DNA of 64,000 nt from CALCMJ01 sp964475415 (GCA_964475415.1 CAYYWZ010000005.1:1-64000), one strand, 5' to 3'. Positions 53,320 to 61,806 are shown, numbered from the stretch's first letter. Numbers and translations: made by a program. Notes: generated by a model not told the origin, from the sequence alone.

Positions 53320-54942
53320 ATGGCAAAACGACTTACAGGATTTTCTAAATTGCTCATAACACTTCTTATACTAGCTTTACTTTTCTTCGGGGGGAAGTAC
53401 CTTCTGCAAAAAACAGGTCTAGGAGATAGCATAGAAGAATATGCTAATACCCAAGAGGAAGCTAATCGTGATGCGAAGTCAGATAGTAAAGCTTCTACAA
53501 ATAATAACTCTAGTAGTAATAATTCAAGCGCTAATAATTCTAGATCTGGTGATGATGATATATTAAGGGTACAGCTGGTAAGTTGGGGTGGATATGGACC
53601 CGGTTTATATTTTAACCAAGGGGCAAAGGCAAATACAAAAAGTAGATTTTATACAGACTACGGATTTAAGGTAGAGTTTACCTTAGAGAACGATCTACTT
53701 AATGCGATGAATGCATGGATGGCAGATGAGTACGATGTTATTGTACAGACAGCGGATGCTTTTCCTTTATATACTTCGCCAGAAGATATTAACCAGTTTA
53801 AGCCTAAGGCATTTATGCAGGTAGATTGGTCTAGAGGTGGAGATGCTATTATAGTAAAAAGAGGTATCAACACAATCAATGATCTTAAAGGGAAAAAAGT
53901 AGCACTTGCTGTTCCTGCACCTTCACAGACTTTGCTTATTACTTCATTGCAAGCTGCGGGATTAGATTATGATGATGTAGAGGTAATTAAGACTACGGAT
54001 CCGCTTAAGGCTGCAGAACTATTTAGATCAGATGATGTAGATGCAGCAGTAGTATGGAGTCCTGATGATATCTTTGCAACCAGAGATGTTCCTGGTTCTA
54101 AAATATTATTGACTACGCAGCAGCAGTCACATATCATAGCAGATATTCTATTTGCCAAAGATGATGTAATCAATAAAAAGAAGAAAATGATAGACGGATT
54201 CTACGAAGGATGGATGAAGGGAGCGGCAGAACTTAAGAATCCAAGTAATAGGAAAATAGCAGCAAAATATCTAGCTGAGTTCAATGAATTAGCGATAGAA
54301 GATGCGCAAGGAATGATAGAAACTGTTTACTGGACATCTCATGGAGATAATCAGAATTTCTATGGATTAAACACTGATTTCAAAGGTCAGCGTTTCCAAG
54401 ATCTATATACTAAGATGGCTAAGAAATTCGTAGAAACTAAAGATGCAGAAACTGTTGCTCCTAATTGGAGAAATGTTATTTATACAGGAGCGATAAGAAA
54501 TGCTAATCTAAGTGGTGCAGGATATGAGGCTGAGGGAGCAAAGAAATTTATGCCTTCAACAATCAAGGATAAAACTTCAGCTCCAATTGCTACTAAGCCT
54601 ATAAGTATCAACTTCGGTTCAGGCCAGTATGTACTCTCTGAGAATGCTAAGACGATTATAGATATCCAATTTGCTGAGATAGCTAAGTCATTTGGAAATA
54701 CTAAGGTAAGAGTAGAAGGTAACACCGATAATGTAGGTGCTAGACAAATGAACCAAGATCTCTCACAAAAGAGAGCTAACTCTGTAGCAAAATATTTACA
54801 AAACCAATATGGTCTTAATGTCAATAAGTTCGTTATTGTAGGAAATGGTCCTGATAAGCCAGTAGCTGGTTGCGAACGAAACCAAAGTGAAGATTGCAAA
54901 GCAAGAAATAGAAGAACAGAATTTCAGCTTATCCCAGGATAG
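53320..54942 (+). CDS. Membrane-anchored TauA/SsuA-type binding protein fused to an OmpA domain
   Basis: 540 residues. One membrane segment (about 9-29) and an Asn/Ser-rich linker (about 50-75) lead to a periplasmic-binding-protein fold of the NMT1/TauA/SsuA class (about 80-400: VSWGGYGPGLYF, DVIVQTADAFP, DLKGKKVALAVPAPSQTLL, AVVWSPDD). The last ~120 residues are an OmpA-like peptidoglycan-binding domain (INFGSGQYVLSENA, EGNTDNVGARQMNQDLSQKR, NRRTEFQL). The TM anchor plus OmpA end would hold the binding protein between inner membrane and cell wall. The substrate is not readable. The ATG lies 57 bp after the PspA-like gene. Confidence 0.82.
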   Translation: MAKRLTGFSKLLITLLILALLFFGGKYLLQKTGLGDSIEEYANTQEEANRDAKSDSKASTNNNSSSNNSSANNSRSGDDDILRVQLVSWGGYGPGLYFNQGAKANTKSRFYTDYGFKVEFTLENDLLNAMNAWMADEYDVIVQTADAFPLYTSPEDINQFKPKAFMQVDWSRGGDAIIVKRGINTINDLKGKKVALAVPAPSQTLLITSLQAAGLDYDDVEVIKTTDPLKAAELFRSDDVDAAVVWSPDDIFATRDVPGSKILLTTQQQSHIIADILFAKDDVINKKKKMIDGFYEGWMKGAAELKNPSNRKIAAKYLAEFNELAIEDAQGMIETVYWTSHGDNQNFYGLNTDFKGQRFQDLYTKMAKKFVETKDAETVAPNWRNVIYTGAIRNANLSGAGYEAEGAKKFMPSTIKDKTSAPIATKPISINFGSGQYVLSENAKTIIDIQFAEIAKSFGNTKVRVEGNTDNVGARQMNQDLSQKRANSVAKYLQNQYGLNVNKFVIVGNGPDKPVAGCERNQSEDCKARNRRTEFQLIPG

Positions 54943-54947
54943 CATAT

Positions 54948-56021
54948 ATGGATTGGTTATTTAAACTAAGAGGAGAGCTTACCCCAGAAAGAAGAACTAT
55001 TCTCAGCATATTAGGGCTGGGAATATTTCTTTTGTTGTGGTATGTACTGACGATGGGGGAGACACCTTTTATCTCATCTGGAATACTACCTAGTCCGGGG
55101 AGTGTATTGAGTTCCTATGCAGACTTATGTAATGATAATGATCTTATAAAAAACTTATTCTTTTCTATAGGCCTAAATTTAGCGGGGTATGTCAAAGCTA
55201 TATTTTATACAATTATAATTGGCTTTATAATAGGACTATATCCTTTATTTAGAGGGATGTTCCAGAGTCAGATAGATGCTATCAGGTTCATGCCTTTGGC
55301 AGCTGTAACAAGTATTTTTATTATCTGGTTTGGGATAGGAACGGACATGAAGGTGAACTTCTTAGCTTTTGGTATTTTTATCTTCTTACTACCTGTTGTT
55401 GTACAACGAATCGATGATGTCAAAGAGGTATATTTAAAGACCGTACATACCTTAGGTGCATCGGATTGGCAAGTGATTAAGACCGTTTATTTTCCATCCG
55501 TGTTCTCTAGGCTGTTTGATGATATAAGAATTCTGACGGCTATATCATGGACTTATATTGTGGTTGCGGAATCTTTAGCGAATGAAGGAGGGATAGGAGC
55601 CCTTACCTATACCGTCAGGAGGTTTGGAAGAATGGACAAACTTTTTGCTCTGCTTCTTTTAATAATTATTATTGGTGTTATCCAAGATAAGGTGTTTAAG
55701 TACCTAGATAAAGAGTTTTTTCCGCATAAGTATCAGACGAAGAAAAAGTATTCTGATGAGCTATCTGAACCAAGTTATTTTGAAGTAATTCTAGATTTTG
55801 GTTTTAAAATATTAGTATGGATTTTATTAGCTGCCTATCTAGTACTAGTTACTGCGGAGTATACTTCCATACTAGGAGGTGCACAACCTTTGTCTTATTT
55901 GTTTAAGGATACTTTATGGGTTATTCATGTTTTATTTATCATGATAGTATACTACAAAATCAGAAAACTATATAAAAGATTCCAAAGCCAACCCGCTAAA
56001 ATAATATCTGTCGATGCTTGA
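54948..56021 (+). CDS. ABC transporter permease, TauC/SsuC-type with extra C-terminal membrane unit
   Basis: 357 residues. The N-terminal ~270 residues carry six membrane segments and the EAA-type cytosolic loop KTVHTLGASDWQVIKTVYFP (about 160-180) of BPD-type permeases, near that of taurine/sulfonate/nitrate transporters. The C-terminal ~85 residues add two further membrane segments (about 280-300, 325-345) absent from usual TauC proteins of ~255-275 residues. The start is 5 bp after the binding-protein gene and the end overlaps the ATPase gene by 8 bp. Confidence 0.88.
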   Translation: MDWLFKLRGELTPERRTILSILGLGIFLLLWYVLTMGETPFISSGILPSPGSVLSSYADLCNDNDLIKNLFFSIGLNLAGYVKAIFYTIIIGFIIGLYPLFRGMFQSQIDAIRFMPLAAVTSIFIIWFGIGTDMKVNFLAFGIFIFLLPVVVQRIDDVKEVYLKTVHTLGASDWQVIKTVYFPSVFSRLFDDIRILTAISWTYIVVAESLANEGGIGALTYTVRRFGRMDKLFALLLLIIIIGVIQDKVFKYLDKEFFPHKYQTKKKYSDELSEPSYFEVILDFGFKILVWILLAAYLVLVTAEYTSILGGAQPLSYLFKDTLWVIHVLFIMIVYYKIRKLYKRFQSQPAKIISVDA

Positions 56022-56820
56022 TTTTACTGACTTTGAAAATAGAGATAATATAATAGAATTGAGGGGCATAGGTCAGACCTATGACGGAGGGCAGAACTGG
56101 ATCATGAAAGATTTAGATTTTTTGATAGAGAATAAGCCTAATCAGGGACAGTTTGTCGTTGTCTTAGGTATGTCAGGTTCAGGGAAATCTACTATATTAA
56201 GATATATTGCTGGATTACAAAAACCTTCAGAAGGAATCATCAAGGTCAACGGAAAGGTTATGGATAAGAGCCAGCGAGTGAGTATGGTTTTTCAGCAATA
56301 TTCATCTTTGCCATGGATGACGGTTCTAGATAATGTAGGTCTAGCTTTGCAATATCAAGGTGTCAAGAAAAAAGAAAGAGATGCTCGTGCTATGGAACTC
56401 ATCAAATTAGTAGGTCTAGAAGGACATGAGAAGAAATATGCTCAATATCCTACCTTATCAGGAGGGCAGTTACAAAGAGTTGCTATTGCAAGGAGTCTAC
56501 TGGCTAATCCTGAGATTCTACTTATGGATGAACCTTTCGGAGCGTTAGATGTAAAAACTAGGATACAGGTGCAAGACTTGCTTACCAGTATATGGAGAAA
56601 ATTTCAGTCCACTATAATTTTCGTTACCCATGATATATCGGAGGCTGTCTATCTTGCTGATGATATCTATATTTTGAAGTCTGCTCCTTCTAAGTTTGTC
56701 GAACATATTCCTATAAATCTACCTATAGAAAGAAATAGATCTACAAAACGTGATCCCGCTTACACTGCCTTAGTACATGAGGTAGAAGATAAGATGATTG
56801 CCGTTGCTGAGATGAAGTAA
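56014..56820 (+). CDS. ABC transporter ATP-binding protein, TauB/SsuB-type
   Basis: 268 residues. Walker A is GMSGSGKST (about 51-59), the Q loop VFQQYSSLPWMTVLDNV, the signature LSGGQLQRVAIARSLL, Walker B ILLMDEPFGALD and the H loop FVTHDISEA. The spacing and motifs fit the nitrate/sulfonate/taurine subgroup. It ends the cluster; the stop is followed at 57075 by a terminator, though an assembly gap lies between. Confidence 0.92.
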   Translation: MLDFTDFENRDNIIELRGIGQTYDGGQNWIMKDLDFLIENKPNQGQFVVVLGMSGSGKSTILRYIAGLQKPSEGIIKVNGKVMDKSQRVSMVFQQYSSLPWMTVLDNVGLALQYQGVKKKERDARAMELIKLVGLEGHEKKYAQYPTLSGGQLQRVAIARSLLANPEILLMDEPFGALDVKTRIQVQDLLTSIWRKFQSTIIFVTHDISEAVYLADDIYILKSAPSKFVEHIPINLPIERNRSTKRDPAYTALVHEVEDKMIAVAEMK

Positions 56821-56862
56821 TTCTTTTCTAGTTTGCACATGTAAATAATAGTATTAAACTAA
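56808..56862 (+). repeat. 55-bp sequence duplicated on both sides of the N run (left copy)
   Basis: Identical base for base to 56963-57017. It includes the last four codons and stop of the ATPase gene. Confidence 0.95.
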
Positions 56863-56962
56863 NNNNNNNNNNNNNNNNNNNNNNNNNNNNNNNNNNNNNN
56901 NNNNNNNNNNNNNNNNNNNNNNNNNNNNNNNNNNNNNNNNNNNNNNNNNNNNNNNNNNNNNN
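56863..56962. other. Assembly gap, 100 N
   Basis: Exactly 100 N, the default filler of many scaffolders. The two flanks share a 55-bp overlap, so the contigs probably abut rather than miss sequence. Confidence 0.98.
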
Positions 56963-57017
56963 TGAGATGAAGTAATTCTTTTCTAGTTTGCACATGTAAA
57001 TAATAGTATTAAACTAA
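56963..57017 (+). repeat. 55-bp sequence duplicated on both sides of the N run (right copy)
   Basis: Repeats 56808-56862 exactly. Most simply the same DNA assembled at the ends of two contigs. Confidence 0.95.
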
Positions 57018-57074
57018 GTTTGGAAACAGCAGATAGTATTAGACTAGAGAATCTAATATGATCATCAAAAAAAA

Positions 57075-57115
57075 GAGAGATTTCTGGTTTAACAGAAATC
57101 TCTCGGAGTTTTTTT
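57075..57115 (+). terminator. Strong rho-independent terminator
   Basis: GAGAGATTTCTG (57075-57086), a loop of six, then CAGAAATCTCTC (57093-57104), a perfect 12-bp stem, followed by ggag and seven T. It is placed to end the ABC cluster transcript. Confidence 0.88.
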
Positions 57116-57327
57116 AGGGTTAACTTTACTATTCCTTAACTATAGCATATATTTAAAACATATATATTTCTTAAAAACCACCCAAATGGGTGAATTTTGA
57201 GCTAGTTTTCAGTTTTATAAGCCAAATTTTTAGTAAAACTCACTCTTTAAGTCCATAAAAACTAATAAGAGAAGATCTAATGATACATTTTATGTTTAAA
57301 TAGCAAACGAATGAAGTGCTTATATCT

Positions 57328-57335
57328 TATTTTTG
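57328..57335 (+). promoter_or_regulatory. -7 box just before the response regulator pseudogene
   Basis: TATTTTTG matches TAnnTTTG and ends 6 bp before the ATG at 57342, so a transcript from it would be leaderless or nearly so. No -33 box at the right distance. Confidence 0.3.
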
Positions 57336-57341
57336 AATCTA

Positions 57342-57976
57342 ATGCTTAATACAATATCGATAATAGAAGATGATGCTTTAATTACGGAGAGTCTGATTAC
57401 CGATATAGGGATGAAAACTCAGTTAGAGATTATCTCTAGCCATACATCTGTGGAATCCTTTCTTGGATATAGTTTTGGGAAAATACCGGAGATGTTGCTA
57501 TTAGATATCGGTTTGCCCGGTATGTCAGGATTAGATGGTCTACCATTAATCAAAGAATAATATTCCAATATCACTATTACTATGTAGACTACCTATGAGG
57601 AGGAGGAAAAAATATTTAGAGCACCTAAGAGTGGAGCAAGTTCTTATATTTCTAAAAAAAAACTAGTTTAGCGAAAATTGCGGATGCACTAGAAATTGTT
57701 TCTGAAGGCGGAGCTTATATGTCTCCAAGTATTGCAAGAAAGGTGACAGCATATTTTTCCGACCTACCTGTAAAGAAATCCGTACCTCTTACAAAAAGAC
57801 AAAAGGAAATTATTCCACATATAGTGGATGGCAAGAGTTATAGAGAAATCGCAGAACTGTGTTTTATTTCTGTCAATACTGTACGCTCACATATCAAACT
57901 TATATACAGAATTTTAGAAATAAACAATAAGCCTGAATTAATTAAAAAATACTTTCAAGGAGAAATAGTACTTTAG
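57342..57976 (+). pseudogene. Decayed NarL/FixJ-type response regulator
   Basis: The 5-prime part encodes a receiver domain (ISIIEDDALI with the acidic pocket, the phospho-acceptor Asp in LLLDIGLPGMSG) that stops at TAA 57558-57560 after LIKE. Reading on in the same frame meets a TAG a dozen codons later, then TTYEEEEKIFRAPKSGASSYIS, and an A-run near 57654-57663 where the frame must shift to continue SLAKIADALEIVSEGG. The 3-prime part is an intact LuxR-type helix-turn-helix (LTKRQKEIIPHIVDGKSYREIA, quoted in part: QKEIIPHIVDGKSYREIA; VNTVRSHIK). Two nonsense codons and one frameshift inactivate it. Sequencing error could explain the A-run but not both stops. Confidence 0.85.
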
Positions 57977-58050
57977 TAAATTATTATAGGTAGCCTGTAG
58001 AGATACTATAGTCTTAGACTAGGGCAACGCGCTAGGATAAAAATAAATAT

Positions 58051-58081
58051 AAAAAAGTGTAGCCTGAATGGCTACTTTTTC
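58051..58081. terminator. Rho-independent terminator, possibly bidirectional
   Basis: AAAAAGT-g-TAGCC pairs with GGCTACTTTTT around a tgaat loop, lying between the response regulator pseudogene and the convergent S10 peptidase gene. Confidence 0.65.
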
Positions 58082-58263
58082 TGCTCATTCTGGCGACAAC
58101 TATAGGGTAATAAGTTGTACTCTTTATTTTAACATTTCCATATTTCCGAAGATCTTATACCAAGATGAAAAATGGTAAGCCTTTCAGGCTCTTTGCTAGA
58201 GTGATACACTGAGTTGAGATAAGTCAGCCTATCAGCTAACTTGGATATTTTAAATCGTTAATC

Positions 58264-59745
58264 TTAATACTTAGCTGCTTGATTTTTTGCAGGGAGTGTT
58301 TTCAAAATAAAATCCCTAAGGTGTTCATTTGCTAGCTGGAGATCTGATCGTCGCAGATACATCATGTGGCCACTTTCATAACCTTCAAAATTAAGTCTAT
58401 CTTTCATTTTGCCACTAGGATCTAGATTCCACATAGAATACTTAGCATTGTAATAAGTTGTTGCACCGTCAAAATAGCCTGCTTGTATTAGTACATTTAA
58501 GTATGGGTTTTGCGCCATAGCTTGTCTCAGGTTTTCGCCAGTCTGATCACCGTCTCGATCCCATGGTCTGACTGGTCCAAACATATTGTATTTGATATCC
58601 GTGGAGAAATTTAGGTAATTACGAAAATAATAATTGATTGCAGGCGTAAAAGAATGTAACCAAGAGGTTAGTTCAGAATTAAAATCTGGTCTAGATCCAC
58701 TTTCTTTTTTGTCTAGACCTTTATATCTTGAATCCAGTCTGCCTACAGTATATCCCTCGTCTCTCAGTAATTCTTTCCAGAAATAGGAGGTAGGAAGATC
58801 CAAGTTATGTTGAAGGATAACATCTTTTTTTATGCCTGAATAATAGGACATTTTTGCTGCTATTTCTTTTCTCTTTTCTTCTTCTAGAAATCCTCCTTGT
58901 ACCATAGCTGGGGTAAGTTTATGTATACTATACTGTTCCACTTCTTCCAGAAGATCTGTAAGTGCTTTACTTTGCAATTCTGGTGATAACTTTTTGTGGT
59001 ACCATGCAGTCGCAGCGAAATAAGGTAATCTATTAGCTGCCATAACTGGACCGTCCCTCCTGATGCCTAAGTCTGTAGGGGAGACGAGAATAACACCGTT
59101 GAGATACATCCATTGTCTGTTTTGTAATTCTAATGCTAGTCCAGATACTCTGGTAGTACCGTAGCTTTCACCTATTAAATATTTTGGAGAAGTCCATCTG
59201 TTTTTTCTAGTTACGAATGTATTGATCCAGTTGGCTAGATATTTTACATCTGCATTAACTCCAAAGAATTTTTTGGTATCTACATCTTTATCTATGATTC
59301 TAGAATAACCAGTATTGACAGGATTTACAAAAACGATATCTGCTACATCTAATACAGAAAAGGGATTTTCTTGAATACCATAAGGCTGAACAGGGTAGCC
59401 TTCCTCATCGATATTGAGAATATTAGGGCCAGTATACGCGATGTGCATCCATACCGATGCAGAGCCTGGACCTCCATTAAAAGAAATAAGTAAGGGTCTA
59501 GAAGTTTGATCCTTTATACCACTTCTCTGATAGTACGTATAGAATAATGAGGCGATGACCTTTCCATCTTCATCCCATACAGGTTGTGTTCCTGTTGTAG
59601 CCGTATAATTTATCGCAGCATTATTGATTCTACCACTATGAGAAGTAACTATCATCGTATCTATAGGTAGAGATATAGACTGAGCTATTAGATCATTCCA
59701 GAAAAAACTAAAAACAAGTGCTAAGAGTATAGTGGTTTGTTTCAT
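58264..59745 (-). CDS. S10 serine carboxypeptidase family peptidase
   Basis: 493 residues with signal peptide (about 1-21). FNGGPGSASVW (oxyanion region) and the nucleophile motif IGESYGT (Ser) are followed near the C-terminus by the catalytic Asp in GYFDGATTY and the His in YESGHMMYLR. Bacterial S10 enzymes are periplasmic or secreted carboxypeptidases; this one lacks a T9SS tail, so it is likely periplasmic. It stands alone, convergent with the plus-strand genes before it. Confidence 0.9.
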   Translation of the reverse strand: MKQTTILLALVFSFFWNDLIAQSISLPIDTMIVTSHSGRINNAAINYTATTGTQPVWDEDGKVIASLFYTYYQRSGIKDQTSRPLLISFNGGPGSASVWMHIAYTGPNILNIDEEGYPVQPYGIQENPFSVLDVADIVFVNPVNTGYSRIIDKDVDTKKFFGVNADVKYLANWINTFVTRKNRWTSPKYLIGESYGTTRVSGLALELQNRQWMYLNGVILVSPTDLGIRRDGPVMAANRLPYFAATAWYHKKLSPELQSKALTDLLEEVEQYSIHKLTPAMVQGGFLEEEKRKEIAAKMSYYSGIKKDVILQHNLDLPTSYFWKELLRDEGYTVGRLDSRYKGLDKKESGSRPDFNSELTSWLHSFTPAINYYFRNYLNFSTDIKYNMFGPVRPWDRDGDQTGENLRQAMAQNPYLNVLIQAGYFDGATTYYNAKYSMWNLDPSGKMKDRLNFEGYESGHMMYLRRSDLQLANEHLRDFILKTLPAKNQAAKY

Positions 59746-59876
59746 CAGGTTATTTTTTAAATTCTTCTAATATAAACAAAATAGTGTTGAATAATGCTTT
59801 AGAATATAGTTTAAGATGAGGTGGTTAAAATTATATTTTGGCTATGATTTCCTACCTTTAGTATAAAATAAAATAA

Positions 59877-61025
59877 ATGGAAAAGATAGGAGTAATAGGA
59901 TCAGGAGCCATGGGAAGTGGTATAGCTCAGATAGGAGCAACTGCAGGACATGATGTTTTGATTTATGATGTAAGCGAAGAAGCAAGAATTAAGTCTCGAG
60001 ATAAGTTACTAGCTATACTAAATAGACTTGCAGCTAAAGGAAGAATTTCTGATAGTGATGCTAAAGCTATCTTTTCTCGTATTTATTATATTGACAAATT
60101 AGAAGATCTGAAAGATTGTGGAACTGTCATAGAAGCTATTGTAGAGAACCTAGATATAAAGAAAAAAGTATTTAGTCAGTTAGAAACTATTTGTGGAGAT
60201 GACACCATGCTTGCAACGAATACTTCTTCCTTATCTATTGCTTCTATTGCAGCTGCTTGCAAAAAACCAGAGCGTGTGATAGGAATTCATTTTTTTAATC
60301 CAGCTCCAGTTATGAAACTAGTAGAAGTTATACCTGCTATTCAGACCTCTGAAAACTGTAAAGAAAGAGCTTTTCAATTAATAGAATCTTGGGGTAAGAT
60401 GACAGCTCTAGCTAAAGATACGCCTGGGTTTATTGTCAATAGAGTTGCAAGACCTTTTTATGGTGAAGCGCTACGTATATATGAAGAAAGTATCGCAAGT
60501 CCCGCAACGATTGATTGGGCAATGAAAGAGATTGGAGGATTTAGAATGGGCCCATTTGAGCTAATGGACTATATAGGACACGATGTAAATTATAAGGTTA
60601 CAGAAACGGTGTGGAAAGCTTTTTACTATGACCCCAGATACAAACCTTCTTTTGCTCAGAAAGTATTAGTGGATGCAGGATATCTTGGTAGGAAGTCTGG
60701 CAAAGGTTTCTATGAATATGGAGAAAATACGATGAAGTCAGAACCTGTACAGGATGAGTTAGTAGGTAATAAGATATTCGAGAGAATATTAGTTATGTTG
60801 ATTAATGAAGCGGCTGACGCACTCTTCTGGAATATTGCTAGTTATGAAGATATAGACTCAGCAATGAAAAATGGAGTGAATTATCCCAAAGGTTTATTAG
60901 AGTGGGGTAAAGAATTAAGTTATGCACATTGCGTTACTTTACTTGATGATCTTCAGTCTTATTATAAAGAAGATCGTTATAGATGTAGTCCATGGTTGCG
61001 TATGCAAGTTTCACAACAAGTCTAA
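59877..61025 (+). CDS. 3-hydroxyacyl-CoA dehydrogenase (PaaH/HBD-like)
   Basis: 382 residues. The NAD-binding motif is GSGAMGSGIAQIG (about 8-20), the catalytic His is in GIHFFNPAPVMKLVEV (about 138), followed by Asn and the start of the C-terminal domain DTPGFIVNRVARPFY. The C-terminal part is longer than in 282-residue butyryl-type enzymes, holding part of a second 3HCDH domain, as in PaaH. It oxidises 3-hydroxyacyl-CoA to 3-oxoacyl-CoA. The next gene, PaaI-type thioesterase, starts 7 bp downstream. Confidence 0.9.
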   Translation: MEKIGVIGSGAMGSGIAQIGATAGHDVLIYDVSEEARIKSRDKLLAILNRLAAKGRISDSDAKAIFSRIYYIDKLEDLKDCGTVIEAIVENLDIKKKVFSQLETICGDDTMLATNTSSLSIASIAAACKKPERVIGIHFFNPAPVMKLVEVIPAIQTSENCKERAFQLIESWGKMTALAKDTPGFIVNRVARPFYGEALRIYEESIASPATIDWAMKEIGGFRMGPFELMDYIGHDVNYKVTETVWKAFYYDPRYKPSFAQKVLVDAGYLGRKSGKGFYEYGENTMKSEPVQDELVGNKIFERILVMLINEAADALFWNIASYEDIDSAMKNGVNYPKGLLEWGKELSYAHCVTLLDDLQSYYKEDRYRCSPWLRMQVSQQV

Positions 61026-61032
61026 AAGTAAT

Positions 61033-61452
61033 ATGAAAACGAAAGCAGAAGAAATAGCCTTAGATAAAATGTACAAGAACGACGCCTTTTCACAATGGCT
61101 AGGTCTAGAAATAAAAGAAATATCAGATGGCTATTGTAAGGTAGAAATGCAAGTCAGAAAAGAAATGACAAATGGTTTCGAGATAGCTCATGGAGGTATT
61201 ACCTTTTCCTTAGCAGATAGTGCCTTCGCTTTTGCTTCTAATTCACGGGGCAAGCATGCTGTAAGTATAGAAACTGCTGTTTCTCATACGAAACCAGTTT
61301 TTGTTGGAGACATCCTTACGGCAACGGCTAAAGAACTTAACCTAACTAATAAGATCGGATTATATACCGTAGAAGTACTCAATCAAATGGGGCATCTTGT
61401 AGCCCACTTTAAAGGTACGGTATATAGAATGAGTAAGGAGTGGGAGGTTTAA
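61033..61452 (+). CDS. paaI: PaaI-type hydroxyphenylacetyl-CoA thioesterase
   Basis: 139 residues from ATG 61033; a longer upstream frame from 60922 runs inside the dehydrogenase gene and is rejected. Hotdog fold with NGFEIAHGGITFSLADSAFAF (about 44-64, quoted in part: EIAHGGITFSLADSAFA), where the His-Gly-Gly and Asp form the PaaI active site. It removes CoA from stray aryl- or hydroxyaryl-CoA intermediates. It is coupled to the dehydrogenase, suggesting a phenylacetate or aromatic-acid beta-oxidation role, and ends 3 bp before the convergent trxA. Confidence 0.85.
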   Translation: MKTKAEEIALDKMYKNDAFSQWLGLEIKEISDGYCKVEMQVRKEMTNGFEIAHGGITFSLADSAFAFASNSRGKHAVSIETAVSHTKPVFVGDILTATAKELNLTNKIGLYTVEVLNQMGHLVAHFKGTVYRMSKEWEV

Positions 61453-61455
61453 ATT

Positions 61456-61785
61456 TTAAGAATCAGATACGGATGGTTCTTCTTGTAAAATTTTATCTAT
61501 CTGTTTGCTCAGTGCAATTTTGGTTTGTACACCCATTGTACGCCATTTTAGCTCACCATTCTTAAAAATCATAAGGGTAGGCATAGACATCACATCTAAC
61601 TTTTTAGCTAGTTCAGGGTTTTTGTCTACATCTATTTTTATTATTCTCAATTTATTACCATAATCATTTTTTAATTCTTTGATAATGGGAGATAACATCT
61701 TGCATGGTCCACACCATAAGGCATGGAAATCTATCAGAACAGGAATATCTGAGTCTATTAATTTGCTAAAACTAGTTTTTGACAT
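61456..61785 (-). CDS. trxA: Thioredoxin
   Basis: 109 residues, with the WCGPCK active site (about 26-31) and the cis-Pro in SMPTLMIFKNGE (about 72-83). Cytosolic dithiol-disulfide reductant fed by thioredoxin reductase. The start at 61785 is divergent from the FKBP gene (21 bp), and the stop is 3 bp from the PaaI stop. Confidence 0.94.
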   Translation of the reverse strand: MSKTSFSKLIDSDIPVLIDFHALWCGPCKMLSPIIKELKNDYGNKLRIIKIDVDKNPELAKKLDVMSMPTLMIFKNGELKWRTMGVQTKIALSKQIDKILQEEPSVSDS

Positions 61786-61793
61786 ACTATAAC

Positions 61794-61801
61794 TATATTT
61801 G
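61794..61801 (+). promoter_or_regulatory. -7 box just before the FKBP gene
   Basis: TATATTTG matches TAnnTTTG and ends 5 bp before the ATG at 61807, as with the box at 57328. A TTTG at 61778 is too close (12 bp) to be a normal -33 element. A leaderless start is possible. Confidence 0.3.
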
Positions 61802-61806
61802 TAATT

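Larger units (their letters stand above)
57018..57341. other. 324-bp intergenic stretch after the assembly gap
   Basis: Apart from the terminator at 57075-57115 and a TATTTTTG box at 57328-57335, nothing is seen; the rest is AT-rich without a reading frame. Confidence 0.5.

Noticed and set aside
56808..57017. 55-bp direct repeats as a biological duplication
   Set aside because: The copies are identical and sit exactly at both edges of a 100-N scaffold gap, which is better explained by overlapping contig ends.
60922..61032. N-terminal extension of the PaaI frame
   Set aside because: It lies inside the dehydrogenase gene and adds residues foreign to PaaI; the ATG at 61033 gives the family length.
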